A stretch of DNA of 5,441 bases, taken from contig CAUCXP010000120.1 of the NCBI GenBank assembly GCA_958446785.1, forward strand, positions 1 to 5,441. Direction: 5' to 3'. Shown here piece after piece: positions 1 through 5,441 of this stretch. Below the pieces are notes generated by a model, which was given only the letters and a program-made list of their open reading frames with translations, did no database searches and was not told the origin of the DNA. The DNA comes from an uncultured Collinsella sp. (lineage in GTDB: Bacteria; Actinomycetota; Coriobacteriia; Coriobacteriales; Coriobacteriaceae). The position numbers and the translations under genes were made by a program. Every line of letters starts with the position of its first letter. Position 1 is the stretch's first letter.

Positions 1-1
1 T

Positions 2-76
2 CTGATGAAGTTTCGCGATCTGGTGGAGCGCGTGCGCGATGTGTCGGGCGTGTATCTGACGGGGAGGTTGCAGTAA
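2..76 (+). CDS. hycH: C-terminal end of probable formate hydrogenlyase maturation protein HycH (5' truncated by window edge)
   Basis: An open frame enters from the left edge and ends at the TAA at 74-76, giving the last 24 residues of a protein that finishes VSGVYLTGRLQ. In enterobacterial hyc operons hycH lies directly before hycI. The ending resembles my recollection of the E. coli HycH C-terminus, where an acidic/polar helix leads into IYLMVRRLRD. HycH is a small accessory protein needed for assembly of the FHL hydrogenase; its biochemical role is poorly defined. The stop codon shares its last base with the next start (TAATG), so the two genes are almost certainly translationally coupled. 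The assignment rests on synteny plus a short, weak match; another FHL-operon subunit is possible. That a coding frame ends here is much safer than the name. Confidence 0.5.
   Translation: MMKFRDLVERVRDVSGVYLTGRLQ
61..67 (+). promoter_or_regulatory. Ribosome binding site of hycI
   Basis: GGGGAGG lies inside the last codons of the upstream gene, 8 bases before the ATG at 76. It supports that ATG as the true start, even though the protein then begins about 13 residues earlier than E. coli HycI. Confidence 0.75.
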
Positions 77-579
77 TGGGTTGCGTTGTGGATGGACGTG
101 TGAACGGCGCCCCGTTTGCGGGCATCGTGCTCACGGCGGGAAGCGTACTGCGTGCCGACGATGCCGCCGGCCCCGTGCTCTCCAAAAAGATGGAGGACGC
201 ACCCATCGCCGGTTGGTACACCATCGACGGGGGCCAAACGCCCGAGGATGACATCATCGAGGTCAAGCGCGAGCGTCCGCCGCGCCTGGTCTTGGTCGAT
301 GCCGCCGACATGGCGCTGCCCGTCGGGTCCATCCGTTTGCTCGACAAACGCGATGTGGCCCGCAAGTCGATGTTCACCACGCATTCGCTTCCCTTGTCGA
401 TTCTGATCGAAGAGATTGAGCAATCGTGCGATGATATCGTCTTCGTCGGGATTCAGCCGGGCGACACGGAGTTCTACAACCCCATGTCCCCGGAAGTCTT
501 TGACGCCGTCGACGCCGTGTACGACGCCGTGGCCGCCAACGACTTTTCCCACTTTGTCCGCTTGGGGCAAGAGCAGTAG
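76..579 (+). CDS. hycI: Hydrogenase 3-type maturation endopeptidase HycI
   Basis: This 167-residue protein belongs to the HycI/HybD family of nickel-dependent endopeptidases. These remove a C-terminal peptide from the [NiFe]-hydrogenase large subunit (HycE in FHL) in the cytoplasm once nickel is inserted. It aligns along its length with E. coli HycI (156 residues): ADDAAGP at 27-33, DGGQTPEDDI at 51-60, RPPRLVLVDAADM at 67-79, TTHSLPL at 101-107, and VFVGIQPGDTEFYNPM at 122-137. The expected nickel ligands are Asp29, Asp75 and His103, matching E. coli Asp16, Asp62 and His90. Two oddities: the N-terminus is about 13 residues longer, and the usual GN..MGDDGAGP motif reads GSVLRADDAAGP, so the conserved Asn is Ser and two glycines are alanine. 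It overlaps the upstream stop by one base and sits 39 bases before focA's chosen start, consistent with one operon. The family assignment is firm. Confidence 0.93.
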   Translation: MGCVVDGRVNGAPFAGIVLTAGSVLRADDAAGPVLSKKMEDAPIAGWYTIDGGQTPEDDIIEVKRERPPRLVLVDAADMALPVGSIRLLDKRDVARKSMFTTHSLPLSILIEEIEQSCDDIVFVGIQPGDTEFYNPMSPEVFDAVDAVYDAVAANDFSHFVRLGQEQ

Positions 580-600
580 GAGCACTTGTTCCATTTTGTT

Positions 601-607
601 AGGAAAG
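601..607 (+). promoter_or_regulatory. Ribosome binding site deciding the focA start
   Basis: AGGAAAG lies 11 bases before the ATG at 619. The same frame could open earlier at TTG 586 or GTG 610. TTG has purines (TAGGAG) only 3 bases away, and GTG sits almost on top of this site, so ATG 619 is preferred. It also gives an N-terminus of the usual FocA length. Confidence 0.6.
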
Positions 608-618
608 AAGTGATTGAC

Positions 619-1458
619 ATGGCAGATTCCAAGGTGGAGTACCCCGCTCCCGATTGCCTGGCGCCCGCTGCGATCGAGGCCAAGACCGAGGCCGCCGGCG
701 TGACCAAGGCCAACCTGCCGGTCGCAAAGGCCTTTCTGTTGGCAATGTTCGCCGGCGCGTTCATCGCCTTCGGCGGCCTGTTCTTTACGGTGTTCTTGAG
801 CGATAGCACGCTCGGCTGGGGCGCTCAGCGCGTCGTGGGCGGCCTGTGCTTTTGCCTGGGCCTGGTGCTGGTACTGGTGTGCGGCGCCGAGCTGTTTACC
901 GGTAATTCGCTTATGGTCTGCGCGCTCAAGAGCAAAAAGATCACCCTGGTCCAGATGCTCAAGGCTTGGGTCGTCGTATGGGTCGGTAACTTTGTCGGCG
1001 CTCTGTTCATCGTCTTTTTGGTGTACATGGCCGGCATTTACAAACTCAACGGCGAGGCAGTCGCCAATTCCATGGTGAGCGTCGCCGCCGGCAAGGTGAC
1101 GATCGACTGGGTGACGATCTTCTTCCGCGGCATCCTGTGCAACATCTTTGTGTGCCTGGCCGTGTGGATCGGTACCGCCGGCAAGACCGTGGTCGATAAG
1201 GTTGTGGGCATTCTGCTGCCCATCGCCGCCTTTGTGGCCTGCGGTTTTGAGCACTGCGTCGCCAACATGTACTTTTTGCCCATGGGCGCCGTGATGCATG
1301 CATGCGGCTATGGCGCCGACGTCGCCGGCGCCGATGCGCTCAACGCTGCGGGCATTGCGTTTAACCTGTCCGCTGCCACGCTGGGCAACATCGTGGGCGG
1401 CGCGGTTCTGGTCGCGCTCGGCTACTGGTTTATCTACGCCAAGAAGTCCGAGGCGTAA
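619..1458 (+). CDS. focA: Formate channel FocA (formate/nitrite transporter family)
   Basis: This 279-residue inner-membrane protein belongs to the FNT family of pentameric channels that pass formate in and out of the cell. Hydrophobic segments fill most of the chain from about residue 35 to 275, in keeping with six membrane helices per protomer. Pore residues known from E. coli FocA can be placed by alignment: Phe78 and Leu82 (Phe75, Leu79), CGAELFT at 88-94 with Phe93 and Thr94 (Phe90, Thr91), Asn165 and Val168 (Asn172, Val175), Phe205 (Phe202), and Glu211-His212 in GFEHCVANM (Glu208, His209). The only change noted in the Omega-loop start is Glu91 for Asp88. All key gating positions are kept, which favours formate over the nitrite (NirC) or hydrosulfide branches. 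In E. coli focA pairs with pflB; here it follows hycI by 39 bases, and a terminator closes the unit after it. This suggests co-expression with formate hydrogenlyase. Confidence 0.94.
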   Translation: MADSKVEYPAPDCLAPAAIEAKTEAAGVTKANLPVAKAFLLAMFAGAFIAFGGLFFTVFLSDSTLGWGAQRVVGGLCFCLGLVLVLVCGAELFTGNSLMVCALKSKKITLVQMLKAWVVVWVGNFVGALFIVFLVYMAGIYKLNGEAVANSMVSVAAGKVTIDWVTIFFRGILCNIFVCLAVWIGTAGKTVVDKVVGILLPIAAFVACGFEHCVANMYFLPMGAVMHACGYGADVAGADALNAAGIAFNLSAATLGNIVGGAVLVALGYWFIYAKKSEA

Positions 1459-1480
1459 GGTATCGTCTGTTTGACGTTAG

Positions 1481-1516
1481 GCCTCCCGCGGGGCGTTGCC
1501 GTGCGGGAGGCTTTTT
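1481..1516 (+). terminator. Rho-independent terminator after focA
   Basis: A perfect 9-bp stem pairs GCCTCCCGC (1481-1489) with GCGGGAGGC (1503-1511) around a 13-base loop and is followed at once by five T (1512-1516). It starts 22 bases after the focA stop, so it most likely ends the hyc-focA transcript. Confidence 0.9.
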
Positions 1517-1525
1517 GGGTCTGGG

Positions 1526-1543
1526 GCCCGTTGCCGGGCTTTT
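1526..1543 (+). terminator. Second, shorter terminator-like hairpin
   Basis: GCCCG (1526-1530) pairs with CGGGC (1535-1539) around the loop TTGC and is followed by four T (1540-1543). It lies 9 bases past the T-run of the stronger terminator and 37 bases before the next start codon. It could be a backup terminator or a leader hairpin in the downstream transcript. The 5-bp stem makes either role uncertain. Confidence 0.45.
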
Positions 1544-1564
1544 GGCCTGTTGTGTTTGGCTGAT

Positions 1565-1572
1565 GAAAGGGG
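1565..1572 (+). promoter_or_regulatory. Ribosome binding site deciding the start of the molybdoenzyme gene
   Basis: GAAAGGGG lies 8 bases before the ATG at 1581. The frame is open further upstream, to a TTG at 1515 and an ATG at 1563. The TTG lies inside the terminator T-run and the ATG at 1563 overlaps this site, so ATG 1581 is the supported start. Confidence 0.75.
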
Positions 1573-1580
1573 TAATCGAG

Positions 1581-3698
1581 ATGGCATCTGCTGTGAAGCG
1601 TGACGGTCGCGCCGTGGTGACCACATGCGGGGGATGCTATGCCGATTGCGCCTTTGCGGCACGCGTTGAGGACGGCTGCGTGGTGGCCGAGTTGCCGGTG
1701 CCGGGGCATCCATGCGCGGCGCGTGCCCTGTGCACCCGCGGACGGCATCGCCTGGCAATGCCGTTTGACGAGCACGATCGCATTGTGCACCCCATGCGCC
1801 GACGAGCTGATGGCTCGGGGTTCGATGCGATTTCGTGGGACGAGGCGTTCGCGCAGATTGCGGCGCGCCTTGGGGGGATTATTGACGAGTGTGGTCCGCG
1901 CGCGCTGGGCATGACGCTCGGCGTGCCCTCGTTCGACCGCTACTGGGCGTATCGTTTTATGCATGCGCTGGGTTCGCCCAACGTGTACGGTGCCGATGGC
2001 GCCTGCGAGGTAAGCCGACTTACCGGCTGGGAGCACAGCCTGGGCTACAGCCCCGCCTCCGACCTGGCACATACTGATTGCATCATGTATTTGGGACGTT
2101 CCATTGTCGATTCGTCGACGATGGGGGCCGTTGACGCGCTCAACGATGCCCGTCGCCGTGGGGCGAAGATTATCGTGGTCGACCCCCGGCGCAGCGGCTC
2201 GGCTGCACTTGCCGACCGCTGGTTGCGCGTGCGCCCGGGCTGCGACTTGGCGCTGCTGTTGGGTATTGCCCATGTCTTGATTGCCGAGGGCCTGTATGAC
2301 CACGAGTTCGTGACCCGCTATACCACGGGCTTTGACGAGCTGGCGCAGGCGGCTAGTGCTTGGACGACCGAGTGGGCCGAGTCGATGTGCGACGTGCCGG
2401 CCGCAGAGATTGCCGCCACGGCGCGCGATCTAGCTGCCGCCGCGCCCGCCGCTGTGGTGGATGCGGGCTTTCATGGTGGCATCGGTATCGCGTATGCCAA
2501 CAGCACCCAGACCGCGCGCGCTATCTGCATGGTCGATGTGCTGCTGGGCTGTATTGGACATGCGGGCGGCGCGCTAAATCCGCCCACGCCGCTTGCGCTG
2601 GGCGACTTGGACCCTGCGCGCTTCGCGATGCCGTCGATGCCGCGTGAGCCCAAGTTGGGGTCCGAACGCTATCCTCTGGTCGACCCCGAGCGCGGTCTGT
2701 GCACGACCATCGGCCAGTCGATTCTGGGCGGGGACCTGCGCGGGCTGATCGTTTACGCCAGCAATCCCGGGGCGGGCTATGGCAATGCGCAGGCTTGGTT
2801 GGGTATTTTGCAGCAGCTCGACTTGCTCGTGACGATTGATATCCGCTGGTCCGAGACAGCGCGCGCTTCTGACTTCGTGCTGCCCGATGTGACGTATCTG
2901 GAGGCCGACCGCGGTGTGGGCACAGTCGTGGGCGTCAACGATTCGCGGGTGTTCTACCGCAACGCCGTGCTGCCTGTGCAGCATGACGACACACGTTCCG
3001 GTCGGGAGATTTTTGCCGGTCTGGCGCAGGCGTGTGGCGCGGGTGAGTACTTCCAGTTTACGTCTGACGATCTGGCGGCTGCCCAGGTGGCGCCTTTTGG
3101 GATCAATCTGGACGAGCTCAAGGAGCGCGGCTGGGCCGACACGGGTGTTGCGTTGCCGTCGCGTACGGGCGAGCCGGCGATTCCCTTGGATGGCGGCAAA
3201 ATTGCGCTGGCAAGCGACGTATGGGAACGAGCCAGCCTGGGTCGTGTACCCAATTGGATCGCTCCCATGGTGGAGCCGGGCCCGGGGATGTTTCGCCTCA
3301 TTAGCGGCAACCGTCCCTTTGAGTCGCATACCTCGCGAAGGCTTGCAGCCCAAGGTGCCGCCGAGGCTGGGTCGGACCTGGATGCCGTGCAGATGAATGC
3401 CGATGCTGCCGCGCACATGGGCATCGCCGACGGCGAGATCGTCGAACTCGTGAGCGATATGGGCCGCGACCGCGTGCGTGTGGAGACGACGCCGTATCTG
3501 CATCCGGCGTGCATCTTCACCTCGGCCGCCCCCGGTGGGCGTTCGTTTGGCGCCGATGCCGGTGGCGCTCAAGCCTTGGGTGTGGGCCCGCTCGACCATA
3601 CGCCGTTACGTTGGGACCCGTTGACGGGCGCCGCGCTCACCCAGGAAAACGCCGTTCGCGTGGAAAAGATCGCGGCGCGCGGGGATAATGACGAGTAA
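1581..3698 (+). CDS. Molybdopterin (bis-MGD) oxidoreductase, Cys-ligated, substrate unknown
   Basis: This 705-residue protein is a DMSO reductase-superfamily catalytic subunit. The N-terminal [4Fe-4S] motif is C-x2-C-x3-C-x27-C (Cys16, 19, 23, 51), ending LCTRG with Arg53 where formate dehydrogenases and NapA typically have Lys. The main molybdopterin domain follows. Cys142, in GADGACEVSR, sits where FDH-H carries Sec140 and is the likely Mo ligand. Further family signatures are VVDPRR (199-204), YASNPGAGYGN (392-402), ETARASDFVLPDVTYLEADRG (425-445, Glu441 conserved) and a C-terminal dinucleotide-binding domain from about 570 (FRLISGNRPFESHTSRR). There is no Tat signal or membrane segment, so it is probably cytoplasmic. 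Formate dehydrogenases have His directly after Sec/Cys; here it is Glu143, arguing against formate as substrate. A thiosulfate/polysulfide-, arsenate- or other oxyanion-type activity is possible but not shown. No iron-sulfur or membrane partner gene is adjacent. It lies after a terminator and 52 bases before selA. Confidence 0.88.
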   Translation: MASAVKRDGRAVVTTCGGCYADCAFAARVEDGCVVAELPVPGHPCAARALCTRGRHRLAMPFDEHDRIVHPMRRRADGSGFDAISWDEAFAQIAARLGGIIDECGPRALGMTLGVPSFDRYWAYRFMHALGSPNVYGADGACEVSRLTGWEHSLGYSPASDLAHTDCIMYLGRSIVDSSTMGAVDALNDARRRGAKIIVVDPRRSGSAALADRWLRVRPGCDLALLLGIAHVLIAEGLYDHEFVTRYTTGFDELAQAASAWTTEWAESMCDVPAAEIAATARDLAAAAPAAVVDAGFHGGIGIAYANSTQTARAICMVDVLLGCIGHAGGALNPPTPLALGDLDPARFAMPSMPREPKLGSERYPLVDPERGLCTTIGQSILGGDLRGLIVYASNPGAGYGNAQAWLGILQQLDLLVTIDIRWSETARASDFVLPDVTYLEADRGVGTVVGVNDSRVFYRNAVLPVQHDDTRSGREIFAGLAQACGAGEYFQFTSDDLAAAQVAPFGINLDELKERGWADTGVALPSRTGEPAIPLDGGKIALASDVWERASLGRVPNWIAPMVEPGPGMFRLISGNRPFESHTSRRLAAQGAAEAGSDLDAVQMNADAAAHMGIADGEIVELVSDMGRDRVRVETTPYLHPACIFTSAAPGGRSFGADAGGAQALGVGPLDHTPLRWDPLTGAALTQENAVRVEKIAARGDNDE

Positions 3699-3750
3699 TT
3701 GACTCAGCTGATGTATTTGACTGATCCACGTTTCTTTTGAAAGGCCGCAC
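3699..3750 (+). other. Intergenic gap before selA with repeated TTGACT and the selA ribosome binding site
   Basis: TTGACT occurs at 3699-3704 and again at 3717-3722, starting 18 bases apart. An 8-base palindrome, TCAGCTGA, lies at 3704-3711. GAAAGG at 3739-3744, 6 bases before ATG 3751, is a good ribosome binding site. Neither TTGACT has a convincing -10 box at proper spacing, and no terminator is visible, so selA may be read from the upstream gene's transcript. Confidence 0.5.
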
Positions 3751-5208
3751 ATGAGCGATAGCCAGAACATGTCCGATGAGGTGCGCGCCCGCCTGCGCGC
3801 CATTCCTTCCGTCAACGAGCTGCTTGCCGAGTGGCCGGTGGTGAAGGCGGCGGGGGAGACCTGCGACGCGGTGGTCCATGCTGCCGTGACGGCCGAGCTC
3901 GACGAGGAGCGCGCCGCCATTCGCGCCGGTGCCGCCCCGCGCTCTAAGCGCGACCTGGCCTCGGCCATCGAGTGGCGTGCGCATCGCTCCGCACTGCCGA
4001 GCCTGCGCCCCGCCGTCAACGCCACGGGTGTGGTCATCCATACCAATCTGGGCCGTGCCCCGCTTGCGGAGTCGGCGGCAAAGGCCGTGGCCGAGGTTGC
4101 GCGCGGGTATAGCACGCTCGAGTACAGCGTCGACACCTGTTCGCGCGGGTCGCGCAAGGAGCACGCTGCGCAACTGATCCGCTCGCTCACCGGTGCCGAG
4201 GACGCTCTCGTGGTCAACAACAACGCCGCTGCGGTGCTGCTGGTGCTGGCAACCCATGCCGCGGGCAAAGAGGTCATAGTCAGCCGTGGCGAGCTCGTCG
4301 AGATCGGTGGCAGCTTCCGTATTCCCGACGTCATGGCGGCTTCGGGCGCCAAACTCGTCGAGGTCGGCGCCACCAACCGCACGCACCTGTCGGACTACGA
4401 GCGCGCCATCACGCCCGATACGGCCATGATCCTTAAGGTCCATCCTTCTAACTATCGCATCGAGGGTTTCCACGAGGAGGTGGGTTCTCGGGAGCTTGCG
4501 GCGCTTGCTCACAAGCATGGCCTGCTGTTCTACGAGGACCAGGGTTCGGGCGCGCTGCTGCCCGATGACATCTTGGTTCGCGGCGGCGAAGAAACCACGC
4601 CGGCTTCGGTTTCGGCAGGGCTCGATCTGGTGTCGTGCTCGGGCGATAAACTGCTCGGTGCCGCACAGGCGGGCATTATCATGGGCCGTCGCGATCTGGT
4701 CCAGGCCTGTGGGTCGCATCCGCTTATGCGCGCCCTGCGCCCGGGTAAGTTGGCACTTACTGCGCTCGAGGCCACGTTGCGTATCTACATGGACGGCGCC
4801 GATGTTGCCCACCGTGATATTCCGGTGCTCAGTATGCTTACGCTGCCGCAGGCCCATTTGGAACGACGTGCCCGCAAGCTTCGCGATCGTATGGTTGTCG
4901 GGCTCGATAAGGTCGGTTGCCCGTGCGCCGTTCAGGTGGAGATCGTCGAGGAATCGTCGACCCCCGGTGGCGGCTCGCTGCCTACCGTGGAGCTGCCCAC
5001 GATGTGCGTGGCCGTCTGCCCGGTCGACGGGCGCCTGTCCGTCGATGCGCTCAAGCGCTCGCTCGTCCAAGACTTCGATACGCCGGTCGTCACGCGCACC
5101 TCGCACGACCGCATTCTGTTTGATGTGCGCACGCTCGTGGGCGACCGCGATATCGAGACGGCGGCATCGACGCTCGTCGCGTGCGTTGAGAAGGCGATTG
5201 CTCGATGA
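3751..5208 (+). CDS. selA: L-seryl-tRNA(Sec) selenium transferase SelA
   Basis: SelA is a PLP enzyme, decameric in bacteria, that converts seryl-tRNA(Sec) to selenocysteyl-tRNA(Sec) using selenophosphate from SelD. The protein has 485 residues against about 463 in E. coli. An N-terminal tRNA-binding region occupies roughly 1-80 and includes IPSVNELL (18-25). The fold-type I core follows: [16 protein letters not shown] (90-105), [15 protein letters not shown] (121-135), [18 protein letters not shown] (147-164), [15 protein letters not shown] (181-195) and [11 protein letters not shown] (261-271). [16 protein letters not shown] (295-310) carries the PLP-binding Lys300, matching E. coli Lys295. 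The C-terminal domain has [12 protein letters not shown] (406-417). ATG 3751 has a good ribosome binding site; a second ATG six codons later has none as clear. It overlaps selB as ATGA, the usual selAB pairing. No key residue is missing. Confidence 0.96.
   Translation: MSDSQNMSDEVRARLRAIPSVNELLAEWPVVKAAGETCDAVVHAAVTAELDEERAAIRAGAAPRSKRDLASAIEWRAHRSALPSLRPAVNATGVVIHTNLGRAPLAESAAKAVAEVARGYSTLEYSVDTCSRGSRKEHAAQLIRSLTGAEDALVVNNNAAAVLLVLATHAAGKEVIVSRGELVEIGGSFRIPDVMAASGAKLVEVGATNRTHLSDYERAITPDTAMILKVHPSNYRIEGFHEEVGSRELAALAHKHGLLFYEDQGSGALLPDDILVRGGEETTPASVSAGLDLVSCSGDKLLGAAQAGIIMGRRDLVQACGSHPLMRALRPGKLALTALEATLRIYMDGADVAHRDIPVLSMLTLPQAHLERRARKLRDRMVVGLDKVGCPCAVQVEIVEESSTPGGGSLPTVELPTMCVAVCPVDGRLSVDALKRSLVQDFDTPVVTRTSHDRILFDVRTLVGDRDIETAASTLVACVEKAIAR
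5188..5194 (+). promoter_or_regulatory. Ribosome binding site of selB inside selA
   Basis: GAGAAGG within the last codons of selA lies 10 bases before the selB ATG at 5205. Together with the ATGA overlap it indicates translational coupling. Confidence 0.55.
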
Positions 5209-5441
5209 GTGAGGTTCAAGCACTGGTGGAGTGTCCCGTTATCGTAGGTACGGCGGGACATGTTGACCACGGTAAGTCGGCGCTCATCGAGGCGCTGACG
5301 GGTAAAAACCCCGACCGCCTGGAAGTTGAACGTCGTCGCGGCATGACCGTTGAGCTTGGCTTTGGTGAGCTGGCGCTGCCGAGTGGCAAGATCGTTGGCC
5401 TGGTCGACGTGCCGGGCCATGCGCATTACTTGCGTGCCATG
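5205..5441 (+). CDS. selB: Selenocysteine-specific elongation factor SelB, N-terminal part (3' truncated by window edge)
   Basis: The first 79 residues are present and the frame is open at the window end. SelB is a GTPase that replaces EF-Tu for Sec-tRNA(Sec) and recognises the SECIS hairpin through its C-terminal winged helices, which lie outside the window. Visible GTPase motifs are the P-loop GHVDHGKS (18-25), a switch I stretch [17 protein letters not shown] (37-53) and G3 DVPGH (68-72). The GMT(V/I)(E/D)LGF/Y sequence is typical of SelB and separates it from EF-Tu and other translation GTPases, as does the selA neighbour. About ten residues precede the first beta strand, a little more than in E. 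coli, where the protein begins almost at the strand itself. The start overlaps the selA stop by four bases (ATGA). Confidence 0.95.
   Translation, partial: MSEVQALVECPVIVGTAGHVDHGKSALIEALTGKNPDRLEVERRRGMTVELGFGELALPSGKIVGLVDVPGHAHYLRAM

Noticed and set aside
583..612. Weak hairpin CACTT/AAGTG in the hycI-focA gap
   Set aside because: Only 5 bp, with a 20-base loop and no T-run after it. It is too weak to call a terminator or riboregulator.
1515..1580. N-terminal extension of the molybdoenzyme (22 extra residues from TTG 1515, hydrophobic, with two cysteines)
   Set aside because: The start codon lies in the T-run of a strong terminator and has no ribosome binding site. ATG 1581 has a well-spaced GAAAGGGG. 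The hydrophobic stretch has no twin-arginine motif and so is not a Tat signal.
2058..2080. Possible selenocysteine (TGA) codon in the molybdoenzyme active site
   Set aside because: The reading frame is continuous from 1581 to 3698 with no internal TGA. The Mo-ligand position (codon 142, about 2004-2006) is TGC, cysteine.
1434..3599. Antisense open frames of 289 and 341 codons opposite the molybdoenzyme gene
   Set aside because: They mirror the codon structure of the sense gene, show no recognisable domains and have no supporting start context.
3699..3727. Sigma70-type promoter using TTGACT at 3699 as the -35 box
   Set aside because: At 17-base spacing the -10 would be TGATCC, which matches TATAAT poorly. 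The second TTGACT would put the -10 inside the ribosome binding site.
3637..5223. Long antisense open frame (528 codons) covering selA
   Set aside because: It lies opposite a clear selA gene, has low-complexity Arg/Ala/His-rich composition and matches no family. It is a by-product of high GC content.

Overview
This 5.4 kb, GC-rich window reads entirely on the + strand. It looks like an anaerobic, formate-metabolising bacterium. The GC content, codon use and gene set suggest a Coriobacteriia-type actinobacterium, perhaps Collinsella-like. That placement is inference from gene content and cannot be proven from the sequence alone.

Layout: (1) Positions 1-1458 hold the tail of a formate hydrogenlyase (FHL)-type operon: the last 24 codons of a probable hycH, then hycI (maturation protease for the [NiFe]-hydrogenase large subunit), then focA (formate channel). 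(2) Positions 1459-1580 carry a strong intrinsic terminator followed at once by a shorter terminator-like hairpin. (3) Positions 1581-3698 encode a 705-residue cytoplasmic molybdopterin-bis-MGD oxidoreductase with a complete [4Fe-4S] motif and a cysteine at the expected Mo-ligand position. No electron-transfer partner gene lies beside it and its substrate is not evident. (4) Positions 3751-5441 hold selA and the start of selB, overlapping as ATGA. These encode the enzyme that makes selenocysteyl-tRNA(Sec) and the dedicated elongation factor that delivers it.

How they fit together: FocA moves formate across the membrane. FHL oxidises it to CO2 and H2 through a formate dehydrogenase and a [NiFe] hydrogenase that HycI matures. 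In many bacteria the formate dehydrogenase contains selenocysteine, which needs SelA and SelB. The window therefore joins hydrogenase maturation, substrate transport and selenoprotein synthesis. The molybdoenzyme between them is the least explained component: it has Cys rather than Sec and lacks the His that follows Sec/Cys in formate dehydrogenases.

I saw no tRNA or rRNA genes, CRISPR arrays, insertion sequences or other mobile elements. I found no wholly undescribed system. The best leads are the orphan molybdoenzyme and the altered N-terminal motif of HycI.
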